64,000 nucleotides of DNA from Viscum album. Taxonomy: Eukaryota > Streptophyta > Magnoliopsida > Santalales > Viscaceae. A program made the position numbers and the translations under genes. Shown here piece by piece: positions 1 through 11,786 of the stretch (position 1 is its first letter; the number at the start of each line of letters is the position of its first letter). The stretch lies in assembly GCA_963277665.1 (NCBI GenBank), contig OY728120.1:944557195-944621194 (forward strand). The letters are read 5' to 3'. The notes under the pieces are model-generated. The model was not told where the DNA came from and searched no databases. It was given only the letters and a program-made list of their open reading frames with translations.

Positions 1-486
1 TAAAAAAGAAATTTATTATCATCCTTTTGAGTTCAAAATGATTTTATCATTATTTTTTAAAATATAATCACATTATTCTACTCAATTAAATGATCAATAT
101 CTATCACACCACACCCTCTACCTTGAAATGTAATTATCCTCCACCAAGTCCTTTTTATGTTGGATAATTATATCCCACTTCATCACCCCAATGCCACTCC
201 ACCATATGCATCATTACAGTGATGAGGGAGAGGAATAAAGATGAACATAATGAATAACTAAATAGTTGTGAATGTATGTTGATGCAAAATGAAGTTAATT
301 TAACCACTACTAAATTTCATAACATAAAATAATGAGAAATATTCAAGCATAAAGAACTCAATGCATCACCACTTCACACACCTTTAACGACAATGATGGT
401 TAGTTCTCCATAAACATGGAGATAAGATAAGTATGGTTATTGAAACAAAAAATAGAAAAAATTGAGAGAGATAAAGGGGAAAATAA

Positions 487-512
487 TATATATATATATG
501 TATATATATATA
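487..512. repeat. AT dinucleotide microsatellite
   Basis: An alternating TA run of about 26 bp interrupted once by a G. Such runs are common in plant intergenic DNA. No function is implied. Confidence 0.85.
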
Positions 513-3500
513 ATGAAGAAAATAATTACATAGGTAAAACCCTATTTGGCTATTGAAAATGGAAATCAAATTTGAAAGGAATTGAAATAATTTTTTTTAA
601 TTAAGTGGGTGGTTGATTTTCACTTCAATTTATGTTATATGAATGTTTACACATGGTTTCCCCATTAAATTCTATAATAAAAAAATATGTTCTTCTAAAA
701 AGGTTGTCGTATAGGACTAGGATTTTGATCCACAAAATTTTAACTTCATTGGCAATGTTTAGAAGAAATTATGATAGTTTTATTAAGAGAAAAAAAAATT
801 TCCCAGTGGTCTCTCTGAATTCAAATCTTCTTAATTTACCACTCATTTATGACATTAAATGAAACACAGTATCTAGTATCCACATTTAATTAAAATATTC
901 CATGAATTCTAATATGTGTTCCCTTAAAATTTAAACTTATTTTTTCTATTACTTTAAGATAGTATAATCTTCCAAATTTATCCAAATTTTTCATATCTTC
1001 CAAGACCCCTATTGGGAAGTTTATTTAGGCCTCATATATTTGTATTGAATATTTATTCATATTAAATGAAATGTATATCAATGAACAAGGATTCTTATAA
1101 AAAAAATATTTTTTCAATTTAGAATAGTATAGAAAATATTATAATTGAAATTAAAAAGTAAATAAAAAATACTTAAATATCCAAAATTAATTCAATTTCA
1201 CAAAAATTCAAAATTTATTCCCAAAAACTCAAAATGTTACAATTTCACATTAAATATCAATTTTTTTTGTGATTAAAACCTTCAATTATAGAATTAAATG
1301 TTTACAAATATGGGCATCATCAATCCATCACATGTAAAAATTGCACTCATGGGTAAACATCTATACCATGGTTATAACAAACTTGTCAAGGTAAAAATGG
1401 AAATACCACTCAACTATCACACCAAAATAAAATATCATGCCTTCTATCTAGATTTAAACTGTCCAATTCCCCCAAAACATCATAAAATTACATTTATTCT
1501 CATAGAAATCTGCATGTTGATGTCATAGTAACATCTACAAAAATGTATTTCTCTACCACTCAAATATTTTCGTGTCAATATTTTCTTATTCCCTAGAACA
1601 TGAATAATCTTTATAAGCTTTTGAAAATTATCATCTCCCCACACCATGATTTATAAAAATTCATTAAATCCTGAGGAATTTTCAAGGTGATTTGGTGGCT
1701 AAGGGTTGATGGGTAAATGAATTTAAAAATTCAAGGATACAAATAGAGGTTCAACTATTAAATAAAATTTCAATAATATTCCTATGAAACACATTAAATT
1801 ACTCACTCAATTACCCTTAGAAATTTGAAATGCCAGATCCCCTTTTTAAATGACATGACACATGAGTCAAACAATGAATTCAATTAAGGATTTCATCTTA
1901 ATCCTCATTTTTTATTTTTTATTTTTCTGTTTTATTTTTTTAAAATATTATATTATGAATAAATAAATTTAATTAAATACATATGATCCATGTAATTACA
2001 ATAAAATATTTAATCTCATCTGTATTGTTTTTCTTTTTTTAGTTTATTTGTTCATTTTCAATTTTTTTAATTTTTTAGTAAAAAAGGATGATATGAATAA
2101 AGTACAATGAATTATAATTCATTCCCATATTTTTATATTATATTTTATTGAATAATGATACACACCTCTCATCATCATGTAATTAATTTAATCTCATTGA
2201 CCACACACATAAGGCTCTTCTCCCTTACTAAAATTTGACATATCTATGAAAAAATATTTAGACTGAATGTTGGTAAGGAAAAACCATCTTACACTATGGA
2301 TTAAATGTATAAGGTAATTCCTGTATTCTAATGAATAAAAAGGTCTATATGTAAAGGGTAGGTATGATGTTGAAAATATGGTTATCTAAAGAAATATATC
2401 AATCATATCAAAAATATTATTTGAATAGTTAATCTTTTAATAAGAAAAAATACAAGTTCATGAATCCAAAACAGGACTGAAGACTCTCAAGAAAAATATA
2501 ATCATGGGAAGGTGTCAAGAAGGGTTTTAAATATTCAGGGTTGGGATATACAATAAATTTGAACAACACTAGAGAATAAAAGTTTCCCTTTTAATAAACA
2601 ATTCTTGAATAAAAAGATTAGAAATAATTAAATCAATATCCATTCAAAAATAATTTATATCATCAAATATTTAAATCAAGAAATGTTACAAAAATACCAT
2701 GATTAATTGAATTTCCTAAAGTATTGAATTAATATCAAAATCCTTGAAATACAATAAAAAATATAAAACAACTAATGAAATTTAAATATAATAATATTTT
2801 AAAAACAAGAAAAACGACAAAGAAGCACATAAAAATACAAAAAAGAAGGTTGAAATACCACCACACTTAATCTCAAAAGGATTAAAAATAAAAGGCAAAA
2901 CATTCCAAATGGGGTGAAAGATAAAACCTATGTTTATATCATAGTTACATCCTTGAGTTATGCTCTGAGCATCCACCACTTCAAACCTAAAATAAAAAAA
3001 ATGAAAAATCATATTTTTTTATGAAAAGAAAAATAAATAAAGATAAAGAGAAAGGGAAAAAAGAAAACAAATATAACACGGTCTGACCCCCAATGTTGGT
3101 ACTAATTCTTGACTGAATCCCATTGGTATTTCCATAATTTTATCACCAATATGATAGTGGATGGTGTTTCTTTGAGAGGAACCACCACATGTGAATTGTT
3201 TTAGTATCCAAGAGTAGATATTGAGAATAAAGACCCCAAAATAAAATAAATGAAACCCATTCCCTTAAATGAATAGATAAAAGTGATATAATGGTAGAGG
3301 TAAAGTTTCAAAGGGTGTTCTCTATTTCCACTAGGGGGAAACAATCTATAGCCACTGACCTTTATAATTACTATATCCCCCATGACCTAAGCCATATGAT
3401 ATGATCATGGTGACATCACCATTGGAGGATATTGAAATTAAAATTGCATCCTAGTCTATGGTTATTTGAAAAACCATGGCTATATCCCATGCATATATCC

Positions 3501-3894
3501 TCATGGATATATTATAGAATAAAGATGCCTCTATATCCCCGATGACATGACTATTTCTAGCTGGTGACTAAAACCATATTCTAGTGGGATTAATACCCCA
3601 CAACTTTCTTATAGAATTAAAATGATATTATCACTACACCAACACTTTTATGTTTTTATATATATAATGTACCAAGTTTTGGTAGGATAATTTAGAGGGG
3701 GTAGTGAATGATTAGTGGTCTATTTTATTGTATAAAAGTTTCTCCATTTTATGAAATTTAAAATCTATGTCTAATTAAATCCTTAATCCCATCTTCTATA
3801 AAATCTCATTTGTACCTCATATTCTTGTAAATTTTGCAGAAAACAATACCATGTTTATTAAAAAGGTTTTATATAAAACCACATTCTATTCCAT

Positions 3895-4090
3895 TTTGGT
3901 TATACACCCTAATATGTATCCTATGATGTCTTCAATAATAATTAGTTATACACCCCAAATAAAATCATACATAAACTATTTACACACACCAAAACTCCAT
4001 AAAAAAGGTTTATGCACCCCAATACAAAATTAATTTTGGGTTTGGTTATACACCCAACCAAAATCTTGCAGCAGCTGGTTATACACCCTA
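3895..4090. repeat. Degenerate cluster of GGTTATACACCC repeats
   Basis: Six variants of a GGTTATACACCC-like 12-mer lie at about 3897, 3943, 3978, 4008, 4041 and 4075, spaced 30 to 46 bp apart. The first, fifth and sixth are nearly identical; the third and fourth are more diverged. This looks like a decayed minisatellite. I see no larger element around it. Confidence 0.6.
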
Positions 4091-5296
4091 TCTACCATCT
4101 CCTTTTTAGAGTTGATCCAACATCGAAAGATATTCTTGCTCAGATGGTATTCATGCAAAAGCTTGTTTGAAAACCTGATTTTATGTAGGAATTATTCAAT
4201 ATCTTCATCATCTTCTTGAAAAGATCAATGGATCTTAAAGCATCTTCTAGATCTTGGATGATCTATATGTACTCAATACTCAACTTTTTAGAACTTCGTG
4301 TCTAGAAATTTTTCTTCAATGACTTTTTCATCCTAAACATTTTCCTCTCAATTATTTTTCATCCAAAAAATATCATTTGAGTTATTATTATTCTTCTTCT
4401 ATAAGTCTATCCTTCAATTTATTATTCTTATACCTTGAATATTCTCAAAATCATTTCAGTCAAGATATCATAATCTCACATTCACAAAATTGTAGTAATT
4501 TTAGTGAACTCCCCCCATTCTATGAACGTGTCAGGATCATCTTATTTACTCAAATTCCTTCATAAAGTAAAGATAACTTATGATCACAAAGATTAAATTT
4601 ATCATTCAAATTTTCCTTGGCTTGAACATCTTTAAAACTATAAAAATAATCATAGTTATGTTTCTTTTTCAAAATTTCCAAAAAATATCATTGGAAAAAA
4701 ATTCTTAAAATACTCTTCAAATATCAACTAGATTTAAAAACATTGAAAAAAAACTTTCATTTGAGAAATCAAAAAAAAAATCTGTATCCAATCCTATTTA
4801 ACCAAGGATAAGGGGTATCCTTCTAATAAACTATAACATTTTCATATGGTAAGAAACATATATTTTTTTCATAAAGTTTGTAGGGTGATTTAGATGAAAT
4901 CAAAAATCTCATTTAGGATTATTCACAATAACTCTACCCATTTCAGTCACATGTTTGTAATAAATTCATCTTGCATCTTATCATTCTTGTGTACAAAATC
5001 ATTACTCCTTCCAGTATCCTCACAGAAACTTCGTTTAGTCAGCACATCAAAACCTTATAACCTTAGGGATCAAAATTCGTATAACCTAAACTTCATGACA
5101 TAAAAACATGAACTTTATAGATGTATAAATTTATCAAGTTAGAACACAAACTTTTAAAAAAATCTATATGACTTCATTACTTGATCATTGTAACATTACA
5201 TATTCATTGTAGAGAATTGTGTATGGTTGACTCATCCCATTAACCTTATTATAGTAACCAAAATCCGAAAAACTCATTCTAGAATGCTATGTTCCA

Positions 5297-5301
5297 CCAA
5301 G
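5297..5301 (+). repeat. Target site duplication (left) of Tekay A
   Basis: The five bases CCAAG immediately before the 5' LTR start at 5302 recur immediately after the 3' LTR end at 25469-25473. A perfect 5-bp duplication is what Ty3/gypsy integrase leaves. It fixes the outer borders of the element although the LTRs themselves are much diverged. Confidence 0.85.
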
Positions 5302-6379
5302 TGTAATTCCCCAGACCTCTTGGGTCCATTAAATGATGAAAATTCTGTTTTTGAGGTGTTCTAGGAGGTCATAGTGACTCATTTCAAGAGTTTGCGAAAA
5401 ATCCAATTTTCCAACTATAGCTTGTCTAATGGTGAGTTACCACGGTGACTCCCAATGGTGAGTTAGGATCGATGTGTCAAGACAAATGTGTTAGAATAAT
5501 GAGTCACACTGGTGACTCACAACGGTGAGTCACTACTGGTAGGTCACAACGGTAGCTCGCCAAAAGGGAGTAGTCTGACAGTGAATCGTCCCACGGTGAG
5601 TCACCCAACTGTGACTCATTGACCGGTGACTTGTCCAATGGTGATTCACCCAATGGTGAGTCGTCCACCAGTGACTCGTGCAACAGTGAGTCACCCAATG
5701 CTGACTTATCCACTAGTAATTCATCCAACGAAGAGTCACCCAACATTAAATCATCCATTGGTAGCTCATCCACTAGTATATCACACCAGTGACTCATCCC
5801 CTGTTGAGTCCTTTCCAATAATTTGATATTTTTCTAGTTTTTCCAGTTTCCTACAGTTTCACCCCTTTAACACTTTATTTGACATAAAATGAGTTCAATA
5901 AAATTTTTAATGGGTTTATATCCATTTCAAATCGTATCTATCTTCTAAAAACATGAAGCTTCCTTTTACATCCAAACCGCATGGTCTTGCTTAAGACCCG
6001 CCTTTAATGGAATAAAAAATACAATTCCCGTCGTTGGTTTGGGATCCAGACTTTCTGAATCTGAGATACTCTCTTCTTTGTATACACCCATTTTCTATTA
6101 GTTTACCTTGAACCTTTCTTCCCTGAGGAGTTGTATGTTTTGGTGTATCATTTTGATCACGTTTCCCTAGAGGCTTCTTCCTACTGCTTGCATGCCCCCT
6201 TTTTTGGTGCAATAGGGAAGTGATGATCATCTATTGATGGAGGTAGGGATTCCTTCATCTCTCTTTCAATTTTGTAACATGCGTGGTGGGTTTATGAATT
6301 TATCCCTAATGAATATATCATAATAAAAAATACATATTGATTATTAAATCAGTTTAAATATCAACATGAGGGGACGAGA
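5302..6379 (+). repeat. Tekay A 5' LTR, first part
   Basis: This part aligns with 22268-23340 of the 3' LTR. The first 27 bases of the two copies have equal length and share the TTGGTCCATTA-like start region. Both copies carry the GAGTCA-rich array and the same following block, including ATTTTATTTGA-like and GAAGCTTCCTTT sequences. The part stops exactly where the copia LTR begins at 6380. Confidence 0.9.
5372..5800. repeat. Array of TGA(G/C)TCA motifs in the 5' LTR of Tekay A
   Basis: A degenerate tandem array with a period of about 16 bp. I count about eight exact TGAGTCA or TGACTCA heptamers and many one-mismatch versions, usually framed as GGTGAGTCACC or GGTGACTCATCC. The heptamer is a palindrome-like site of the kind bound by GCN4-type bZIP factors. 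The matching array in the other LTR is at 22390-22780. The long antisense reading frame across it is a by-product of the repeat. Confidence 0.85.
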
Positions 6380-6689
6380 TGTTGGGAAAAAATCCCTCAA
6401 GGTATCATTGAAGAATTTTTGAGGTGATTGTGTTTGTTGACAAAGTGGACATCTGAGTGGTGATTGTTGACCAAGAAAATAAATGACATACAAGTTAGTT
6501 GAAAATGGGGATTTCATGGTGGAATTTCGAGTTCAAGAGATGTGGTTAACAATCCATGTTTGATTTAAGAACGTCGACAAAGAGATGGATGATCTGGAGG
6601 TGGTACAAAAAGAACAGATACAAGGTGGCGCTATTTTCCAGTGTGCCGAATTTTTGGGCCTGAAAATCATCAAATGAAGAAAAGTGGTT

Positions 6690-7380
6690 TTTGTCAAAGG
6701 GACTTGCAGACCATTTACTTGAAGGATTGGAAACTTGCGCACCATATGTTTTTCAAGATCATATCCTCAAAATATGGCAAAGGGATAAATGTCGCGCAAG
6801 TATTGGTGGTGTCGCGCAAGTGACTTGCGCGGCGTGAAAGACATTTGCACATTGATGCCTTGGAAGATTAAGAACTTGCGCCCCTGTGGGTTTTCAAGCC
6901 ATAAGATCAAAACATGGAAAATGAAAGAGGTTCGGGAAAGTTTGGAATTTGGTCATGCAAGTGACTTGCAGAGGAAGAGACCTACGCGCTGAGGCTTGCA
7001 TGCCGAGGGTTGACTTGCGTGCCATTGTTTAGGGGTGACCAAATGCCTATAAATACTGGACCACCCCTCCTCATTCTGCAGCAGAGTTCAACACATTGAG
7101 AAATTAGAGTTCCCATCGCGCATGTGTGGTGTTCGCATAAGTGGTGTGTGGTCGCGCAGGTGAAGTTGCGCGCCGCTAGTTGAAGTTGTGCGCCAGTGTG
7201 AGAAGTTGCGTGACGGTTAGCAGTTGCACGCCAGTATTGGTTTGGGTGTAAAAGGAATAGAGTCACGCCAGTTTGGAGTTGGGGATTTTTGTGTCACGCA
7301 AGTGTCTGAGGAGGACTTGCGCGCCAGCTGTGACTTGCACGCCGATACTTGCGCACCGAGATAGACTTGTGCGCTAAGTA
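6690..7380. repeat. ACTTGCGCG-type motif array, copia 5' LTR
   Basis: About twenty variants of ACTTGCGCGCC and its reverse complement GCGCAAGT occur singly and as back-to-back inverted pairs such as CGCGCAAGTGACTTGCGCG. Many have lost a CpG to TG or CA (for example ACTTGCATGCC, ACTTGTGCGC). The array flanks the TATA box. The copy in the 3' LTR lies at about 13460-14150. Confidence 0.85.
7047..7055 (+). promoter_or_regulatory. TATA box of the copia LTR
   Basis: CTATAAATA sits about 670 bp into the LTR, in the sequence TGCCTATAAATACTGGACC. The 3' LTR carries CGACAAATA at the same place (13809-13817), so only the 5' copy keeps a good TATA box. Confidence 0.65.
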
Positions 7381-8051
7381 AGGTTGAGTCCCCGACCGTA
7401 TTTTCGGGCCGCGTGGAAGCTGGAAGTTTGCCTGATACCTTCAGTGAAAATAGATATTCATCTACGGGTGAAAGTTGAACTTCAATAGAGCATCTACATA
7501 CAGAGGAAGATGCATTAATTCATGCAAATGAAGAGACCTATAGGTCTATAAACTGTGAGTTGATCCTTTCCGATGCAGTGAGAAAAGGAAGAGGAAGAAG
7601 GTGATCCTCTCCACTGGTAGTGAGCCATATAGAGAGAAACAGGGAGTGGCCCTTAGGAAAGCAGTGAGCTGACCCTAAAACTTGTAAAGGCAGTGATCCT
7701 TGGACAAAGTGACTATTACCAAACATTTTATCCACATCTAGTGAAGAATAATGGAATTTGGTATGACCAACAACTTGTTGGCGTATGCTCCTTGGGCGTA
7801 GCCCAGTGAGGGTGAACCAAGTAAAAATCTCTGTGTCTGCCTGCTTACTTACCAACATTTCATTTAAAGCATCATCATTAGATAAAGATGAAATTAAGTG
7901 ATCATAATAAACACACAAGTGCAAACAAAGTGGCCCTTGTAATAAAAAGGCCAAGATCTAGTGGGGCAGGACGAATTTTGAAAATGAATACCCATACCCT
8001 GATTCACCCCCCCCCTCTCTGGGTATATAGGCTCCTATTGGTCCTAACAAT

Positions 8052-8063
8052 TTGTATCAGAGG
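8052..8063 (+). other. Primer binding site, initiator-Met tRNA type, degenerate
   Basis: TTGTATCAGAGG two bases after the LTR end differs from the canonical TGGTATCAGAGC at the second and last positions. Copia elements commonly prime on initiator-Met tRNA. Confidence 0.75.
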
Positions 8064-8153
8064 GAAGGTTTCTTTTATCAGATTTGTTTTCGTTGACCTG
8101 GTTCCGTCGATTGATCAAGTAAAAGATGAAGTCTTCTCTTATCATATTGTACC

Positions 8154-9720
8154 ATGGAAAAAGGAAGAACATCAAAGAAGAAGCAGAAAGTTGGTGGAAT
8201 TTCCCACTGTGGAAGTGTCAATCGAAAGAGTTTGATTCAGTTAAAGGAATCATGTAGTGAACAGAAAAATAATTTGGATGAATCATACTATGAAAATACT
8301 TACTCATTCAATGATGCTAAAGGAATGAGTGAAGAACCTGATTTTCCAAGTGATGTTGGAACCACTGATGATGAAGAAACACCAAGAAGTCGAAAAGTGG
8401 AAGTTGTCCACAAGGCAAAGGAATTGGATTAGAAATTGGGTGAAGAGATGAAATTGAAAGAAATAAAGATCCAAGAAATGGAAATTGAGGTTAAAAATAT
8501 AAGAGGATTAAATCAAAGGCTTATTGATGTGGCCACAGATCTAAGGGAGAAGAATGATTCTCAAGCTAAAGAACTGAAAATATTTTCTATAAAGAGAGAA
8601 AAGATCAAAGCTGATGTTAATGGAAAGAATGTGGACAAAGATGAAATTAAGATTTTGAAATCCAAAAATGTTGATATTGCTACACAGCTATTGGATCTAG
8701 TTCAGGAGAATCAAAGGCTACAACAAGAGAATGCAATCGTCTCTGAATCTATTACTCAGGAAAAATTGAAATTAAAGGAGCAAGGTGGCATGGTAGATAA
8801 GATGACAGATGAATTGGTAGACGAAATGAGTAGAGGGAAGATTCTCCAGAAAGAACTTGATTCTCAACATGAATCAAGAGATAAAAGGATTCAGTAACTA
8901 GTGGAAGAAATAGAATCAGTGAAGAAGGAAATAGAGAAATCTAAATCTAAAGATAATCCCAAGTTGAAGGATGCATTACACTTATTATTTGATTATCCTT
9001 CGGCCGGTGATGATAAAATGAAATCCAAATATGCTACATCAGAGGAGAATCATTAAAGGATTGTACCTTCCCAAAGGCCATCATTTTTGGGAAAATATGG
9101 AATTGGATATGATGATCCCACTCCAATGTCGGATAAGAAAAATGCAGTGAAAATCTCCGGAGGTAAGAAAAATCTTGTAGGTGCTGGAGATAGGCCTAAG
9201 AGGACAGTTCCAAGATGTTGTGATGACATGTGCTATTTCAGAGGGATTCATGGCCACACATAAAGCTTCTGTTTATAGGAAAAAGAATAAATCTTAGGCT
9301 GTGAAAATAGAAACATTTCCAAATCTGAGAAGAAGAAGATGTGTCCCGAGAAATCAGAAAAAAGAATCTATCAGAGGAAAACATCTGTTAGATGCTATTA
9401 CTATGGAAGAATGGGACACAACATGAGTTTGTGTCAGGAAGCCCAAGAGACCCATGTCAGAAGAACTCAAGGTGTATCAACATCTCAACATAGAAATGAC
9501 GAAACGAGGTATGACTTTGATGGAATATGATTTATATGTTCAGATTATGGGCATTTGTCAAGAAATTGCAGCAAGAAGAACGGAAGAAAGGAAAATGAAC
9601 TCGAAAGGATATTTTCAACTTCAATGATGCATAATGAGAAATTATACACTGGGAGACAAATTGGTAAGGAGAAGAATAGGCTTATAGACTCAGGGGAATC
9701 ACATGGAGGTGAAAGAAAGG
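8154..9720 (+). pseudogene. Copia gag relic: coiled coil plus CCHC zinc knuckles
   Basis: One reading frame can be followed from an ATG at 8154 to about 9720, broken by a handful of stops (about 8430, 8895, 9054, 9261 and 9528). The 8436-8897 segment is a long charged heptad-like coiled coil rich in Lys, Glu, Leu and Ile. Three zinc-knuckle-like motifs follow: CYFRGIHGHT at about 9229, CYYYGRMGHNMSLC at about 9396, and CSDYGHLSRNC at about 9540. Several have lost one cysteine to Tyr, Arg or Asp. I do not see the usual copia capsid domain; only about 90 bp separate the primer site from the first ATG, so the N-terminal half may be deleted. Coiled coil plus a CxxC-GH-C motif is typical of SIRE gag. 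Confidence 0.65.
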
Positions 9721-11128
9721 TGTATTAGGCACCTCCTCTATCATACTCACAACAGATCTTAAGGAAATAATGTGAACAAACATGGAAGATGAAGGGGAGA
9801 TCTACTCTAGCTTTGATAAAGAAGAATGAACATTCAATGGAGGACTCACCACCAGTGAAAAAGAGTGCGGTGACTCAGACATCTGATAAAAGAAATATGA
9901 ACAAATAATATATTGAAAAATTCGCATGTCGTGTTCCATAGGAAAAAGTGGAGAAAGGTGCAAGATCCTTGCAATGGTGGAAGAAGCAAGGGAAAATGGA
10001 AAGAAAAGATATTCCTGGTCAGGGAAGGAATCAAGGGAAATGAAATTTTGGTGGAACATCAAAGAAAGAAATGTGTACTAGTGGGTTTAAGCCCCAAATT
10101 GTGAAAAATGCCAAGCCAGCAGAATCTACATATAAGAAAAAGGCTCAGAATGTGAGTAAAGAATGCCTAGTCATATGGCCAGAGCAGTTAAAATTGGATA
10201 GACATATAGAATAAGTAAGGAAAGAGTGTGATTATCTGTAAGAAAGAATAAAAGGGTTGAACCATTGGGATCAACCACAATCCTCATCATGAGGATTCCA
10301 TAAGTACCCATATCCCTATGTATATAAATTCTATTAACTGATGATTCATGTGTTTCAGGTTCTAGGGAGATACGATCCAAGGGGAAGTTGCATCTAAGGA
10401 TGTGAAGTGGATATTTGATATTCTCTACAGTTTCAATGGATTCAAACCAGGTACCATAATTGAAGATGAAAGGGAGAAAAAGAGCACAATTGGAAGTGAT
10501 TGTGTTATTAACTTTATCTATTGTTTCCTACACCTAGTTCCAACTCAGTAGGATTAGAGATTTTGTTAATTGCTCAATTATGAGTGGAAGATGCGAGAAA
10601 ATGATGTAGGAGAAGAAGAATGTTATGTGTCTATACAGTTGGGTCTAACAGATGGAAGAGTTTCATAACACAGGGGGAGCATTCAATATCCTAATTAGAT
10701 GCAAGATCACAATGCGATAGGAAAGATAAATGTTTATTTTCATGAAGAATTATTGGGGGACAAGTAGCAACACACAACTTTTCATGATTATCTATTTTGT
10801 TTTAACAATGTGGTATCAGCTTACTATTTTCCGGATACCAAGAAGCTGTGAGAGAAAATCAAAGGGGTGTCAATAGAAATATGAGATAAGAAATTCAAAG
10901 AAAAGACATCATTGAACAATAACCCAGTGAGAAGTTTTCTGTTGAGAGAGATGAATTGGTAAGAGACTCAGGGGTGTAGAAGTGGAAAATTCTAATTCAA
11001 AAGTAGACACTAATAATTACGATAAGGAAGGAAAATCCTTATCAGCATAAAAGTCAAAGAGATGAGTTGAAATCAACATGACAGATATAATTGATAATCA
11101 GACAGTTCCAGTTCAGATCAGAAGAGTG
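9721..11128 (+). other. Copia internal region without recognisable protease or integrase
   Basis: All frames are interrupted and I cannot find the DSGCS-type protease motif or the integrase DDE core expected between gag and reverse transcriptase. The segment is also shorter than a full protease plus integrase would need. Deletion with remaining decay is the simplest reading. Confidence 0.55.
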
Positions 11129-11700
11129 ATGTCACTACAACAGACATCTTTCCTATCTCAGGTAGAGCCGGAATATTTTTCTGATGCAGCTGAAGATGAA
11201 AACTGGGTTCTGGCTATGAATGAAAAACCTGATTAGATTTTGAAGAACCAAAAGTGGGAGATTATTTCGAGGCCAGTAGATAAGAACGTTATCATGACTA
11301 AATGGATCTTTCACAACAAGATGAATGAAGATGACACATTTATTCGGAACAAAGCACGATTAGTGTGCAATGGATAACTCCCAAATAGATGGAATAAATG
11401 TTGATAAAACATTTTCATTGGTTGAAAGGATGAAGATGATCAGACTATTCCTAGACATTGCAGTATGATGGAAGTTCAAGGTCTTCTAGATAGATATCAA
11501 ATCAGCATTCTTGAATGGGATTCTTGAGGAATAAATGCGTATCGAGAAGCCATATGGTTCTCTTATTCATAACCATGAGAATAAAATTTTTCAGCTGAAG
11601 AATACAATATATGGGCTGAAACAAGCACCAAGACCATGGAACTGAAGGCTCTAAATGTCTATGATTTGTGAGATGATGTTTTTCCTTGGTCTACAGGTGA
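11129..11700 (+). pseudogene. Copia reverse transcriptase fragment
   Basis: From an ATG at 11129 the frame reads through ENWVLAMNEKPD, the WEIISRPVDKNVIMTKWIF block and NKARLVCNG, which match the start of the copia RT domain. Further on, in other frames, come equivalents of the DIKSAFLNG block (about 11500) and the YGLKQAPR block (about 11610-11640). Stops and frameshifts separate these blocks. The catalytic YVDD region is not preserved in a readable form. It would have copied the element RNA in cytoplasmic particles. Confidence 0.8.
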
Positions 11701-11786
11701 CACAGGGAAGGAATGGAACTTTCATTTCTCAATATGAATATGTCAAAGAGGTTTTGGAAATATTTTGAAGGAAAAATTCAAGGGAG

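Larger units (their letters stand above)
1..5296. other. AT-rich DNA without recognised gene
   Basis: No open reading frame here is longer than about 80 codons, and none shows a familiar domain or motif in translation. The stretch is AT-rich with many A and T runs, as expected of old decayed plant intergenic DNA. I could not match it to the LTRs found elsewhere in the window. The only local structures I can support are an AT microsatellite near 487 and a small repeat cluster at 3895-4090. Very old transposon remnants cannot be excluded by eye. Confidence 0.6.
6380..8049 (+). repeat. Copia 5' LTR
   Basis: It starts TGTTGGGAAAAA and ends GGTCCTAACA, matching the 3' copy at 13139-14813 along its whole length with scattered differences. 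It contains a TATA box at 7047-7055 and an array of ACTTGCGCG-type motifs on both sides of it. Confidence 0.92.

Noticed and set aside
1..5296. Host genes from short reading frames such as 632-862, 1298-1528 or 2782-3012
   Set aside because: All are AT-driven frames under 80 codons with no start context, domain or splice pattern that would support a gene.
5372..5800. CRISPR-like array
   Set aside because: Units are degenerate and too short, spacers are as repetitive as the motif, and the context is a plant LTR.
5504..5818. A 104-codon minus-strand frame rich in DSL/ESP repeats (and a plus-strand shadow)
   Set aside because: It is generated by the 16-bp GAGTCA array; translation merely echoes the DNA repeat and the other LTR copy does not keep the frame.
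7538..7954. A 138-codon minus-strand frame present in both copia LTRs (also 14300-14716)
   Set aside because: It lies in the U5 part of the LTR on the antisense strand, shows no known motif, and is kept in both copies simply because they are duplicates.
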